From the NCBI RefSeq assembly GCF_924101635.2, contig NZ_CAKMAA020000030.1, forward strand, positions 1 through 64,000: a stretch of 64,000 nt of DNA, written 5' to 3'. Below are positions 1-8,728 of the stretch, in pieces. The notes beneath the pieces are model-generated. The model did not search any database. It saw only the letters and a program-made list of their open reading frames with translations, and was not told where the DNA came from. Within the stretch, counting starts at the first letter, position 1; every line of letters starts with the position of its first letter. The DNA comes from Candidatus Nitrotoga sp. HW29. GTDB lineage: Bacteria > Pseudomonadota > Gammaproteobacteria > Burkholderiales > Gallionellaceae. Made by a program: the position numbers and the translations under genes.

Positions 1-339
1 TGCGCTATACCAAGCCAGCATCAGTTGTTGCACTTCGAACTTGAATCCGCCAGTTTTAAATATTTTGGTTGATTGAATAAGCGCTCAGAAGCTGCGTGCT
101 GGAAGTCAATTTGATAATGCCTACCAAGAAATTTAATCCTGAATAGCTAAAGTATAAAGCTTAAGTAGAGCTTTAAAAAAGCTGAACGAAAAAACAAGTT
201 GTTCGATTCTGCTAAACTACAATAGTTTTGGGCAAATGCGCTTGGCGAAATTTAAAAACGCAGTGCATGCTGGTGTTTCTAGTTAAGAAATGATTATTTG
301 AGTTACTAAGTCAATGTTGAATCATTACCTACATTTTAT
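1..339. other. Intergenic start of window, nothing recognised
   Basis: No convincing gene is seen. Two frames are open from the left edge for about 70 bases, so the tail of a gene lying outside the window cannot be excluded. The stretch is AT-rich towards the NlpC gene. It contains one copy of a short motif (TTCGAACTTGAATCC, about 36-50) that recurs near 62.8 kb. Confidence 0.4.
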
Positions 340-828
340 ATGCGTTTAATTATCATATTATTGGTCAATTTTCTGTTTGTTACGTTTCCTAACGCTTGGG
401 CAGATGATGTTGTTAAGAACGATGCGCCTATGTTTTCCAAGGCCGACGAGGGCTTGCGTGCTGAGTTACTTCTCTACGCCATGAGTTTGATTGGTATGGG
501 TTATAAATTAGGCGGACAGTCTTTTGATACTGGCATGGATTGCAGTGGCTTCGTGCGTCACGTTTACATCGTCGCAACTGGGATATTACTACCTCATAAT
601 GCACGAGCCATTAGTCGAGTTGGTATGAAAGTTCATCGGGCTGAACTTCAGCTGGGTGACTTGGTTTTTTTTAATACGATGAAGCGCACCTTTTCCCACG
701 TTGGCATCTATTTGGGTGACAATCGATTTGTCCACGCATCCAGCAGTAAATCCGATAGTGTGATGGTCTCTGACATGGGAGAGCGATATTGGGTGAAACG
801 CTTTAATGGCGCGCGGCGCATTTTTTAG
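340..828 (+). CDS. NlpC/P60 family cell-wall hydrolase, secreted
   Basis: Predicted periplasmic or surface peptidoglycan endopeptidase that cleaves stem peptides. A signal peptide occupies about residues 1-21 (hydrophobic LIIILLVNFLFV, cleavage after NAWA). The NlpC/P60 fold follows: nucleophile Cys68 in DCSGFVRHVY, first His120 in SHVGIYLGD, and a third polar residue at His132 in FVHASS, giving the Cys-His-His arrangement of the family. At 162 residues it is a minimal single-domain member without a LysM or SH3 anchor. It stands alone; the next gene starts 163 bases downstream and belongs to iron transport, so no functional link is implied. No clear ribosome-binding site precedes the ATG. The family assignment is secure from the motifs; the physiological role (recycling, division or lysis) cannot be told from sequence. 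Confidence 0.9.
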   Translation: MRLIIILLVNFLFVTFPNAWADDVVKNDAPMFSKADEGLRAELLLYAMSLIGMGYKLGGQSFDTGMDCSGFVRHVYIVATGILLPHNARAISRVGMKVHRAELQLGDLVFFNTMKRTFSHVGIYLGDNRFVHASSSKSDSVMVSDMGERYWVKRFNGARRIF

Positions 829-903
829 TCTGACTCAGGATGACAGCCGAGATTTCTCCAGAATAACGAATATACATAGAGAGAGTATGTTTCTACCGTA
901 TTG

Positions 904-922
904 GAAAATAATGATCACTTAT
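904..922. promoter_or_regulatory. Possible Fur box upstream of iron ABC importer
   Basis: The 19 bases GAAAATAATGATCACTTAT match roughly two thirds of the classical Fur consensus and lie 70 bases before the start of the ferric-iron binding protein. The gene's function and the nearby fur gene make regulation by Fur plausible. The match is partial and judged by eye. Confidence 0.35.
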
Positions 923-991
923 GGTTAACTGGTATATGTTTGGTTTTCTTTTTATTTAATTTATCTAATTGACACTTTGGAGTTTATAGAA

Positions 992-2020
992 ATGGACAAA
1001 TGCTCGTCGTTTTTACATCGTCTTTCCGGCGTTTTTGTCGCTACTACCATGCTAACGGTGGCAATGACGACCTACGCGGCGAATGAAATTGTGGTCTATA
1101 CGGCTCGTAACGAGCAGCTCATCAAGCCACTATTCGATGCTTACACGAAAGAAACCGGCACCAGCATCAAGTTTCTTACTGACAAGGAAGGAGCATTACT
1201 GCAAAAGCTTAAAGCGGAGGGAGCCAATACTCCGGCTGATATGTTGATTACGGTGGACGCAGGTAACCTGTGGCAAGCAACCAAACTAGGGTTGTTACAG
1301 CCAGTGCAATCTCAGACGCTGTTGGATAATGTTCCTGCCCATCTGCGTGATCCTGCTAACCAGTGGTTCGGTTTGTCGGTGCGTGCCCGCACCATTATTT
1401 ATAATAAAGATAAAGTAAAACCGGCTGCGCTTTCTACCTATGAAGATTTGGGTAATCCAAAGTGGAAAGGGCGTCTATGTTTACGCACTTCGAAGTCGGT
1501 GTATAACCAATCGCTGGTGGCGATGATGATTCAGGAATACGGTGAACCTAAAACTGAGCAGATAATGAAATCCTGGGTGGCTAATCTGGCCACGCCTCCT
1601 ATATCTGATGATGCCCGAGCGATGGCCGCAGTGGCCGCTAGTCAGTGCGATATAACGGTGGTCAACACTTATTACTTTGGTGGTCTGATGAAGAAAAAGC
1701 CCAATCTTCCATTGGCGATTTTCTGGCCGAATCAGGATACGAAAGATAGCGGTGTACATGTGAATATTTCCGGTGCAGGCATCACTCGCCATGCTAAACA
1801 TCAAGCAGAGGCTGTTAAGTTTCTTGAGTGGTTATCTTCAGAAAAAGCGCAGAATTTGTTTGCTGATGTAAACATGGAATATCCGGTCAATCCCAAGGTG
1901 AAACCTGATGCTACGGTTGCGGCTTGGGGAGAGTTCAAGCAAAACCCCCTTAATGTGGTTAAAGCGGGCGAATTGCAAACCGCTGCGGTTAAATTAATGG
2001 ATCGTGCTAAATATAAATAA
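992..2020 (+). CDS. Fe(3+) ABC transporter substrate-binding protein
   Basis: Periplasmic binding protein of the FbpA/FutA/IdiA type, which captures ferric iron and delivers it to the permease encoded next. I start it at ATG 992 because a GGAG lies nine bases before it; an in-frame TTG at 977 would overlap that site. An N-terminal signal peptide (about residues 1-30, ending TTYAA) leads into the typical opening NEIVVYTARNEQ. The paired tyrosines in NTYYFGGL, about two thirds along, correspond to the iron-ligand tyrosines of this family, and GAGITRHAKH is the usual late motif. Length (342 residues) is normal. The permease starts eight bases after the stop and the ATPase follows, forming one transport operon. 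Iron specificity is inferred from family and from neighbours fur, exbBD-tonB and FTR1. Confidence 0.9.
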   Translation: MDKCSSFLHRLSGVFVATTMLTVAMTTYAANEIVVYTARNEQLIKPLFDAYTKETGTSIKFLTDKEGALLQKLKAEGANTPADMLITVDAGNLWQATKLGLLQPVQSQTLLDNVPAHLRDPANQWFGLSVRARTIIYNKDKVKPAALSTYEDLGNPKWKGRLCLRTSKSVYNQSLVAMMIQEYGEPKTEQIMKSWVANLATPPISDDARAMAAVAASQCDITVVNTYYFGGLMKKKPNLPLAIFWPNQDTKDSGVHVNISGAGITRHAKHQAEAVKFLEWLSSEKAQNLFADVNMEYPVNPKVKPDATVAAWGEFKQNPLNVVKAGELQTAAVKLMDRAKYK

Positions 2021-2028
2021 GTAGCTAA

Positions 2029-3675
2029 ATGCAGCAATTGCCTACATCTACTGTAAAAGCGCCCATTGTGGGCGCTTTTACTTTTAAATTTCGTTTGCCC
2101 AGCGGTTGGGTGTTAGCGGCATTGTTGATTGCTATGCTGACCTTGGTTCCAGTTGTTGTTGTGCTTAGCTCATTGTTGACGCCGGAATGGGAAATCTGGA
2201 CGCATCTGATTGAATATCAACTGCTACAATTGTTGACCAATACTTTCTGGCTAGTGTTGGGGGTAGGATTAGGTGTGGCAATACTGGGAGTCTCCCTCGC
2301 GTGGCTTACGGCTGTATGTGAGTTCCCTGGGCGCAAGCAATTTTCCTGGGCACTATTATTGCCATTGGCGATTCCTGCTTATGTGACGGCATTTGTTGCT
2401 ATCGGCTTGCTTGATTTCATTGGACCGATACAAACTTTGGCGCGAGAATGGTGGGGGCCGATTGAATTCCCATCGATACGCTCGAGGGGTGGTGTTATTG
2501 CGGTGATGGTCTTAGCGCTCTATCCCTATGTTTATCTGATTGCTCGAAATGCTTTTCTCACCCAAGGTAAGCACGCGCTGGAAGTAGCACAGTCTCTCGG
2601 ACTGTCATCTACTGTCGGGTTTTTTCGGGTGGCTTTACCGATGGCGCGGCCTTGGATCGTGGGCGGCGTGATGTTGGCCCTGATGGAAACTTTGGCGGAT
2701 TTTGGCACCGTGGCGGTATTCAACTACGATACGTTCACTACTGCTATCTATAAGGCGTGGTTCTCGTTGTTTTCACTTCAAGCCGCTTCGCAACTGGCTT
2801 CACTGTTGATTGTGTTCGTATTGGTGGTGTTGTTGGCAGAGCAGCAGACTCGCACACGCATGCACTATACCCAGACTGGCAAGCATAGCATTCAGGCCCG
2901 TATTCTGCTTACGGGTGCACAGGCCTGGTTGGCTACCGGTTTTTGTCTGGTAGTGCTGGCACTGGGATTTATCATTCCTATTATCCAGTTGTTGCTTTGG
3001 GCGTCGGAAGTAGTGGAGCAAGATTTAGATGTACGATATTTGGATTTTTTCTGGCATTCGTTGGCTTTGGCCGCTTTTGCCGCGCTCTTGTCAGGGGCTG
3101 TTGCTTTATTGTTGAGCTATAGCGCCCGTCAGCATCCTGGTTTGCTGTTACGTATGACGGCACGTATCGCCACTATTGGTTACGCGTTACCGGGGGCGGT
3201 GCTGGCGGTAGGGATATTCATTCCGGTGGCATGGCTGGATAATCGATTCGTGGCTGTGGGCTGGGTGCAGTCGCCACTGTTGCAAGGTTCCTTGGCGGTA
3301 ATGCTTCTGGCGTATCTGGTGCGCTTTCTGGCGGTGGCCCACAGCCCGATAGAAAGTCAAATGCATCGTATTACCTGTAGCGTGGATGAGGCTGCGCGCA
3401 GCTTGGGTGTGTCTGGCGTCAGCTTAATTACCCGGGTGCATTTACCTATCTTGCGTGGCGGCCTTTTAACAGCAGCAGCGCTGGTATTTGTGGACGTGAT
3501 GAAGGAAATGCCGATTACGCTGATGACGCGACCATTTGGCTGGGATACGCTGGCAGTGCGGGTATTCGAGATGACCTCGGGAGGCGAGTGGAACCGCGCT
3601 GCATTGCCCGCTGTGGCTTTGGTATTGGCTGGACTGGTACCAGTTGTTATGCTGACTAAATATCGTTCGAAATAG
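2029..3675 (+). CDS. Iron ABC transporter permease, fused two-domain (FbpB type)
   Basis: Inner-membrane permease of the ferric-iron importer. At 548 residues it contains two tandem permease domains, as in FbpB/SfuB. Each half carries the EAA-type loop that contacts the ATPase: EVAQSLGLSSTVGFFRVALP near residue 185 and DEAARSLGVSGVSLITRVHLP near residue 455. About twelve hydrophobic segments are visible. The start is uncertain. ATG 2029 lies eight bases after the binding-protein stop with no clear ribosome-binding site, and a perfect terminator-like hairpin (2055-2079) falls inside codons 9-17. A later TTG or GTG before the first membrane segment would place the hairpin outside the gene. The ATPase gene follows after 160 bases that include a second inverted repeat at 3758-3786. 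Confidence 0.9.
   Translation: MQQLPTSTVKAPIVGAFTFKFRLPSGWVLAALLIAMLTLVPVVVVLSSLLTPEWEIWTHLIEYQLLQLLTNTFWLVLGVGLGVAILGVSLAWLTAVCEFPGRKQFSWALLLPLAIPAYVTAFVAIGLLDFIGPIQTLAREWWGPIEFPSIRSRGGVIAVMVLALYPYVYLIARNAFLTQGKHALEVAQSLGLSSTVGFFRVALPMARPWIVGGVMLALMETLADFGTVAVFNYDTFTTAIYKAWFSLFSLQAASQLASLLIVFVLVVLLAEQQTRTRMHYTQTGKHSIQARILLTGAQAWLATGFCLVVLALGFIIPIIQLLLWASEVVEQDLDVRYLDFFWHSLALAAFAALLSGAVALLLSYSARQHPGLLLRMTARIATIGYALPGAVLAVGIFIPVAWLDNRFVAVGWVQSPLLQGSLAVMLLAYLVRFLAVAHSPIESQMHRITCSVDEAARSLGVSGVSLITRVHLPILRGGLLTAAALVFVDVMKEMPITLMTRPFGWDTLAVRVFEMTSGGEWNRAALPAVALVLAGLVPVVMLTKYRSK
2055..2079 (+). terminator. Terminator-like hairpin at the start of the iron permease gene
   Basis: A perfect ten-base stem, AAAAGCGCCC / GGGCGCTTTT, with loop ATTGT; the U-rich right arm is followed by ACTTTT. 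The form is that of a Rho-independent terminator. It lies 35 bases after the binding-protein stop but inside the annotated first codons of the permease. The likely role is partial termination or mRNA 3'-end protection, giving more binding protein than permease. Confidence 0.6.
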
Positions 3676-3757
3676 TTCGAGTGTGTCGGGTTCAGACTTA
3701 AGCAAAAGCAGGGCAGGGCATTTTGATTCCATAAAAAAGTTAAAAGAAGTTTTTAAT

Positions 3758-3786
3758 GCTCTGAATCCTTGGGGAGATTTCAGAGC
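3758..3786. repeat. Inverted repeat between permease and ATPase genes
   Basis: Arms GCTCTGAA and TTCAGAGC (8 bp) enclose a 13-base loop. There is no T-run after it, so it is not a classical terminator. It may be an mRNA processing or stability element within the iron-transport operon. Confidence 0.4.
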
Positions 3787-3835
3787 TTATGGTTATGTGA
3801 TTGAATAATTAAAATAAAACTGAAGACTACTTATC

Positions 3836-4918
3836 ATGCTGCTTGAACTTAAACACGTCAGTCAGTCCTACGCTGCGCGCAGCGTATTGCGCGATCTTTC
3901 CTTTGCACTTAAGGCGGGCGACATTGGCTGCTTGCTTGGTCCATCCGGATGTGGCAAGACCACTGCACTCCGCGCTATCGCCGGATTCGAGCCCATTACG
4001 GGTGGTGAAATTATGCTTAATGGTGAGCGAGTGAGCGCACCCGGTTTTATTGTTCCTGCCGAGAAGCGTCGTATTGGTATGGTGTTTCAGGACTATGCCC
4101 TATTTCCGCATTTGAATGTAGCGGCCAACGTGGGCTTTGGTTTGCATGGACAATCCCGCATTGAACGTAATAAACGCGTGGAAGAGCTGTTACAAACAGT
4201 AGGTTTGGAAGGGAGTGGCCAAGCTTATCCGCATGAACTTTCCGGTGGCCAGCAGCAGCGTGTGGCGTTGGCTCGCGCGCTCGCGCCTTGCCCGAGCTTA
4301 TTGTTGATGGATGAGCCGTTTTCCAATCTGGATGTTGAGCTGCGCGAACGACTTTCGCTAGAGGTGCGCGATATACTCAAGCAGCAGGGCGCTACCGCTA
4401 TTATTGTCACTCATGATCAGCATGAAGCGTTCGCCATGGGTGACATGATAGGGGTAATGCATGAGGGTAAGATTCAGCAGTGGGACAAAGCCTACAATTT
4501 GTACCATCTGCCCGAGAACCGTTTCGTTGCCGATTTCGTTGGTAAAGGTATTTTACTACCGGGGAAGCAACTTAACGCTAACCAGGTTGAAATTGAGCTC
4601 GGTACACTACATAGCAAAACTCCGGGTGTTTACTCGGCAGACTGTAATGAGGGTGGCAACAAAAAAGGGTGTGAGGTGGAGGTATTGTTGCGTCCGGACG
4701 ATATTATCCATGACGACGCAAGTTCCCTCTTAGCTCAAGTTGAGCACAAGGCATTTCGTGGTGCGGATATTCTTTATACCTTGCGCCTACCCAGTGGTAA
4801 TCGCGTACTTTCCCTGGTACCAAGCCACCATAACCATGCCATCGGTGAGTGGATCGGGATCCGTTTGGAGGTGGACCATGTGGTGGCTTTTCCCCTTATT
4901 AAAAGTGCGGCGCCATGA
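3836..4918 (+). CDS. Iron ABC transporter ATP-binding protein (FbpC type)
   Basis: ATPase that powers the ferric-iron importer from the cytoplasmic face. Visible motifs: Walker A GPSGCGKTT near residue 38, Q-loop VFQDYALFP, signature LSGGQQQRVALARAL, Walker B LLLMDEPFSNLD, and the H-loop in VTHDQHEA. After residue about 240 comes a C-terminal region with a TOBE-like regulatory fold (VLLRPDDI, then RGADILYTLRLPSG). The 360-residue length fits the FbpC/CysA/PotA group. It follows the permease in the same direction, which ties it to that transporter. The FbpC-type C-terminal domain is known to vary, so the ligand is taken from the operon partners rather than from this protein. Confidence 0.93.
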   Translation: MLLELKHVSQSYAARSVLRDLSFALKAGDIGCLLGPSGCGKTTALRAIAGFEPITGGEIMLNGERVSAPGFIVPAEKRRIGMVFQDYALFPHLNVAANVGFGLHGQSRIERNKRVEELLQTVGLEGSGQAYPHELSGGQQQRVALARALAPCPSLLLMDEPFSNLDVELRERLSLEVRDILKQQGATAIIVTHDQHEAFAMGDMIGVMHEGKIQQWDKAYNLYHLPENRFVADFVGKGILLPGKQLNANQVEIELGTLHSKTPGVYSADCNEGGNKKGCEVEVLLRPDDIIHDDASSLLAQVEHKAFRGADILYTLRLPSGNRVLSLVPSHHNHAIGEWIGIRLEVDHVVAFPLIKSAAP

Positions 4919-5021
4919 AGCAGGCTTGTTCTTTTATTTAGGACACCAGATTTAAGCTGGGCTCTTAATTCAATGCTAATTATAAAAAGCCAAAAATATA
5001 CTCTTCACCCTTGAGTATTGT

Positions 5022-5447
5022 TTATGTTTTGTGCGGGCAATTGACCTTACTACAGTCAGCATAGAGATAAAGCGCATGGTCACGAATTGTGAAACCGAGT
5101 TCATCGGCTATTTTTATTTGGCGTTTTTCGATTGCCGAGTCGTGGAATTCTTCAACCCGACCACATTGTAAACATATTAAATGGTCATGGTGCCCGCCTT
5201 TACTAAGCTCGAATACCGCTTTGCCAGTTTCAAAGTGGTGGCGGACTAGTAGTCCTGCTTGTTCGAATTGTGTGAGGACACGGTATACCGTTGCCAGACC
5301 CACATCGAGCCCCTCTCCGATAAGCATTTTATAGACATCTTCGGCGCTTAAGTGCCGTACCTCGGCATTTTCGAACAAATTGAGGATTTTTAGACGCGGC
5401 AGTGTAGTTTTGAGGCCGACAGTCTTGAGATCGCTTGGTGTAGTCAT
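5022..5447 (-). CDS. fur: Ferric uptake regulator Fur
   Basis: Iron-responsive repressor that binds Fur boxes when loaded with Fe(II). The 141-residue protein has the N-terminal winged helix with recognition helix [17 protein letters not shown], followed by the dimerisation/metal domain. The [11 protein letters not shown] segment supplies metal-site histidines and the first zinc CxxC; a second Cys pair is at CSKVNC near the C-terminus. These features separate Fur from Zur and PerR in most cases, though not absolutely. It converges with the ferric ABC operon and lies next to exbD, in the middle of an iron-uptake block. In many relatives fur sits between recN and bamE; here those genes (46.5-48.6 kb) have no fur between them. 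Confidence 0.93.
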   Translation of the reverse strand: MTTPSDLKTVGLKTTLPRLKILNLFENAEVRHLSAEDVYKMLIGEGLDVGLATVYRVLTQFEQAGLLVRHHFETGKAVFELSKGGHHDHLICLQCGRVEEFHDSAIEKRQIKIADELGFTIRDHALYLYADCSKVNCPHKT

Positions 5448-5957
5448 TAGGTGATCCTTTAAATTGTTAAATGGAGTTTACTCTTTTAAATACATGGTTT
5501 AAGTATTTTGCCATTATTAGACGTATCATGCCAGAAATGGCTGTCTATCGGCTTTTCTTGATGCTTTAACTTAAATAATTTTTTGGCCCGATATTTTTGC
5601 ATACGGCTACAGGGAGGGACTGGGTATCCATTCACAGCAATTTTGGAATTTTTAGAGCAGTACCGTTTATAGAGTTCAGAGCAGCCATTACTTTACCAGA
5701 CCAGTGCCTTTAATACTTTCGAATGTATCTATTGGACTTCCACCAATTTCTGTATGGCAAAATTGGGTCAATAGAGTGAGCAATGTTAGGTCTAGTACCG
5801 AAGTCGATAATCGGGCGGAAAAAAGTGCACGTTAAGTGCCCAATATATTCCGTGGGAACTTGTACCGAATATGGAGTTTAGTCTTGATGTGGTTAATTGC
5901 AATGAGAGATTACTATTAGCGCAGTATGTATGCTCTATATGGGTTATGTTCACCTTG
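5448..5957. other. 510-base gap between fur and exbD
   Basis: AT-rich intergenic sequence. It must contain the fur promoter (minus strand) and the end of the exbD transcript. Short open frames exist but have no ribosome-binding site or protein-like composition. No repeat, terminator or RNA gene was recognised. Confidence 0.4.
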
Positions 5958-6374
5958 TTATTTGTTTTTCGGGTCAGTTATGAATCCGATTTTACTCAGA
6001 CCACCCGTCTGCGCAGCAGCCATGATCTCTACAATTTTTTCGTATTGAGTAGTACGTTCTGCACGTATATGTAGTTCAGGTTGTGGTGTCTTTTTCGAAG
6101 CTTCAGCGATACGGGCATTCATTTGCACCGTATCAATAGTTTCGTTATTCCAATATATAAGACCTTGTGCATCAATCGACAGATTGATGTTCTCCGGTTT
6201 TATTTCATCGCGCTGGTTGGTCGCGCGTGGTAAATCAATTTTTATGCTATGGTTTATCACTGGAATTGTGATTATAAATATGATTAACAGTACCAGCATG
6301 ACATCGACTAACGGCGTGGTGTTAATCTCCGGGTTAAAGTCGTCTTCCGCATCGGATAGAGAGCCCATTCCCAT
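5958..6374 (-). CDS. exbD: ExbD/TolR-type biopolymer transport protein
   Basis: Inner-membrane proton-channel partner of ExbB; the complex uses the proton gradient to drive TonB. The 138-residue protein has one membrane segment (about residues 20-42, VDVMLVLLIIFIITIPV) containing the conserved channel aspartate in PLVDVMLVLLI, and a periplasmic domain with the usual late motif (AAQTGGLSKIGFIT). The opening DFNPEINTTPLVDV is diagnostic of the family. Its ATG overlaps the exbB stop by one base (TAATG), indicating translational coupling. It is the last gene of tonB-exbB-exbD. TolR is an alternative name by homology alone, but tonB upstream and the iron genes favour ExbD. Confidence 0.92.
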   Translation of the reverse strand: MGMGSLSDAEDDFNPEINTTPLVDVMLVLLIIFIITIPVINHSIKIDLPRATNQRDEIKPENINLSIDAQGLIYWNNETIDTVQMNARIAEASKKTPQPELHIRAERTTQYEKIVEIMAAAQTGGLSKIGFITDPKNK

Positions 6375-7102
6375 TATGCACTCCTCACGGCGACAATTTT
6401 AGCGCCATTATCGCTGGTAACCTCGGTGCTGCTGGAACGAGCGCCGGTGATAAACAGAGCGTGTAAATCGAATCCGAATTTATTGAGTTTTGCAATAGTG
6501 GATTTATTACTTCGGACTAGAGCGTTGTAGCCAAAGGTGGCCGGAATCGCTACCGCCAAGCCTAGCGCGGTCATAATCAATGCTTCGCCTACCGGTCCAG
6601 CCACCTTGTCTATGCTAGCTTGTCCTGAAGTGCCGATCGATACCAGCGCGTGGTAAATACCCCATACCGTACCAAGCAAGCCGACAAATGGCGCGGTCGA
6701 ACCAACCGATGCCAATACCGCCATACCAGCTTGAAGTTTGCCCGAAGTTTCATCTATCGCTTGCCGCAATGACAGCGTAACCCAATCAGTAAGTAACAGT
6801 TGGTCGTGCAAATGACCTTTGTGCGCAGCATGATGGCGCATGGCGGTTATGCCTGCGTGGGCGATATCGGAAAATGGATTGTTAGTGCTAAGCGTGGCAA
6901 CACCTTCAGTCAGATTGGTGGTATCCCAGAATGCGTGACCGGCAGCATGTGATGCACGACGATAGCTCAAGAGTTGCAGTGCTTTAGTGACAATCACGTA
7001 CCAGGATGCGATCGACATAATGACCAGTATTGCAGTGACGCCCTTGGTGATTAAATCGCCTTGGGTCCATAAACTTTCTAATCCGTAAGGATTTGCTTGC
7101 AT
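6374..7102 (-). CDS. exbB: ExbB/TolQ-type proton channel protein
   Basis: Pentameric inner-membrane proton channel subunit that works with ExbD and TonB. I start it at ATG 7102 (MQANPYGLESL), where AAGGAA lies suitably upstream; the longer open frame reading back to 7288 overlaps tonB and is not needed. The 242-residue protein has three membrane segments: about residues 15-38, then 125-147 and 165-190. The last two contain the family signature GLLGTVWGIYHAL and GEALIMTALGLAVAIPA. It begins 13 bases after the tonB stop and overlaps exbD by one base, so the three genes are one transcript. Confidence 0.93.
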   Translation of the reverse strand: MQANPYGLESLWTQGDLITKGVTAILVIMSIASWYVIVTKALQLLSYRRASHAAGHAFWDTTNLTEGVATLSTNNPFSDIAHAGITAMRHHAAHKGHLHDQLLLTDWVTLSLRQAIDETSGKLQAGMAVLASVGSTAPFVGLLGTVWGIYHALVSIGTSGQASIDKVAGPVGEALIMTALGLAVAIPATFGYNALVRSNKSTIAKLNKFGFDLHALFITGARSSSTEVTSDNGAKIVAVRSA

Positions 7103-7115
7103 GATGATTCCTTCT

Positions 7116-7862
7116 TTAATTATCCAAATGAAAGGTAATAGGCACGATGGCATAAACAGAGATCGCTCGACCATCTTCGATATGTGGCTTAAACACGGCG
7201 CGTAGAACTGCTTGCCGCGCTGCTTCGTCGAGCCGTGCTGACCCTGATGTTTTTTGTATGTCGACCCGGGTTGGGCGGCCAGCTTCATTCACTAATACGC
7301 GAAGGGTAACCCGTCCTTCTTCACCCATACGTCTGGCAAGGGGAGGGTATTCGGGTGCCGGTGCTTGTTGATACTCCACACCGGTTGAAACTGTCTTGGG
7401 TTGAGACGGGGGAGGCGGGGGCGCAGACGTAGGCGGAGCGGGCGACACCGGTTCAGAGGGTGGAGCGACCACGGCCGGTTGAGGTGGGGCAGGGGGTTGC
7501 GGAGGAACAGGCGGTGCCGTGATCGCTTGTTCTGACGGTGCTTTGTTAATAACCGGAATTATCGGTGGAGGGGTGACAGTTTGTTTGATGACCGGTACTG
7601 GTTTGGGTGGTGTGGGTTGAGGTTCTGGCGGTGTCGGCTCTGGTGTCTGTTCAACAGTGATTAAGCTGACAAAAATTTCTTTTGGTAGTCCTGGTTCGGC
7701 TTTTGGTAAGGCTGGCGCGGTTTGATAAAACCAGCCGTTCAATAATGCATAGATAAAACCGATGTGAAGCAGGATGATCAATAACAATGGTGCTAGGCGT
7801 TTGACTTGTGGCCAAGTCATGATAGGGAGATGGGGTGCTGAAAATAAGGATATTGCGCTCAT
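7116..7862 (-). CDS. tonB: TonB energy transducer
   Basis: Spans the periplasm to pass energy from ExbB-ExbD to outer-membrane TonB-dependent receptors. The 248-residue protein has one N-terminal membrane anchor (about residues 24-44, LLLIILLHIGFIYALL), then a long proline-rich spacer (about 60-155, many PP, PEP and PKP units). The C-terminal TonB domain contains the YPPLARRMGEEG motif and ends in the beta strand VYAIVPITFHLD. All three parts are in the usual order. It is first in the tonB-exbB-exbD operon. No receptor gene lies in this window, so the substrates it serves are unknown; the neighbouring iron genes point to siderophore or haem uptake. Confidence 0.93.
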   Translation of the reverse strand: MSAISLFSAPHLPIMTWPQVKRLAPLLLIILLHIGFIYALLNGWFYQTAPALPKAEPGLPKEIFVSLITVEQTPEPTPPEPQPTPPKPVPVIKQTVTPPPIIPVINKAPSEQAITAPPVPPQPPAPPQPAVVAPPSEPVSPAPPTSAPPPPPSQPKTVSTGVEYQQAPAPEYPPLARRMGEEGRVTLRVLVNEAGRPTRVDIQKTSGSARLDEAARQAVLRAVFKPHIEDGRAISVYAIVPITFHLDN

Positions 7863-7948
7863 GTGCCGTTTCTATATTGCAATTGCGCGGGGTTAGTAAG
7901 CTATTGCGTTTGCTAAATATTAAGGCATATTAATTGAGACTTGGCAAG

Positions 7949-8728
7949 TCAAGAGGCGGGTTTGGCCGTATTCGTTTTTCGGTCAGAAAAATAGGCATAG
8001 ATTAGCCAGCCTAATGGTAAAAGGCCAAAGCTATATGAAAACCATTGGTTATATTCACCTTCTGGTGACCAAGGCTCGGTGGCGACATGCCAATAAGCGT
8101 TATCGACTAAAGGTAGCGCATCCGCTTCGGTAAATTCATGGAATGCATAAAATATTAATTGCAATGCGAAGATTGTCATGAAGACAGCGGTAAACTGAAA
8201 AAACTTCTGTAAATTTATTCGTCGCCCAAACTTTACCCAAGCCCATGCGAGTAAGCTTGCGAGCAATACGCCGATCACTGCTCCGATCGCCATTTGTGAC
8301 GTTTCTGCTTGCGCCGCGAGCGAAGCAATCATGGTTGCTGTTTCGACTCCCTCACGTCCCACCATAAATGCGGAAAAGAAAAAAGCGACCATCCAGGCGC
8401 GGCTGGATGACTGTTCCGATGCTTTATTGAAACCTTCGGTAATTTCTTTTTTCATAAATTTACCCATCTTGCTCATATGCACTGTGCAATAAATGACTGA
8501 TACGGCAGCGACAAGTGCCATCATCCCCATCCAAAATGGAGAAATAGCACCGATGCGAGCCAGCACTACCCCTAGTAATGCGGATAGAAGTAGCGCAAAA
8601 CCAACACCACTGTGCACTGCAGGGATAAGTTCGCGACGGTTAGTTTGCGTTAAATAAATTAATGAAATTGCAATGATCAAGAAAGCTTCCAAGCCTTCCC
8701 GAAAGGTAATCATCAGTGTTTGGAACAT
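7949..8728 (-). CDS. FTR1-family iron permease (EfeU-like)
   Basis: Predicted high-affinity iron permease of the inner membrane. The 259-residue protein has about seven hydrophobic segments and both copies of the REGxE iron-ligand motif: REGLEAFLI near residue 10 and GREGVETATMI near residue 125. Two such motifs are the hallmark of yeast Ftr1 and bacterial EfeU. No EfeO or EfeB partner is adjacent, so it is a stand-alone form; it may act with periplasmic partners elsewhere or take Fe(II) directly. It lies 86 bases downstream of tonB's start region, in the same orientation, within the iron block. Confidence 0.9.
   Translation of the reverse strand: MFQTLMITFREGLEAFLIIAISLIYLTQTNRRELIPAVHSGVGFALLLSALLGVVLARIGAISPFWMGMMALVAAVSVIYCTVHMSKMGKFMKKEITEGFNKASEQSSSRAWMVAFFFSAFMVGREGVETATMIASLAAQAETSQMAIGAVIGVLLASLLAWAWVKFGRRINLQKFFQFTAVFMTIFALQLIFYAFHEFTEADALPLVDNAYWHVATEPWSPEGEYNQWFSYSFGLLPLGWLIYAYFSDRKTNTAKPAS

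Noticed and set aside
36-50. TTCGAACTTGAATCC as a tRNA T-arm
   Set aside because: It resembles a T-loop sequence, but no acceptor stem, anticodon arm or CCA-like end can be built around any of the copies.
4998-5018. ATACTC/GAGTAT inverted repeat between the iron ATPase gene and fur
   Set aside because: Only six pairs, AT-rich, with a weak T-tail; too poor to call as a bidirectional terminator.
5871-6074. Plus-strand frame covering the end of exbD
   Set aside because: Lies antisense to exbD over most of its length and has no independent support.
7103-7288. Longer exbB reading back into tonB
   Set aside because: ATG 7102 has its own ribosome-binding site and gives the standard ExbB start; the extension is tonB coding sequence in another frame.
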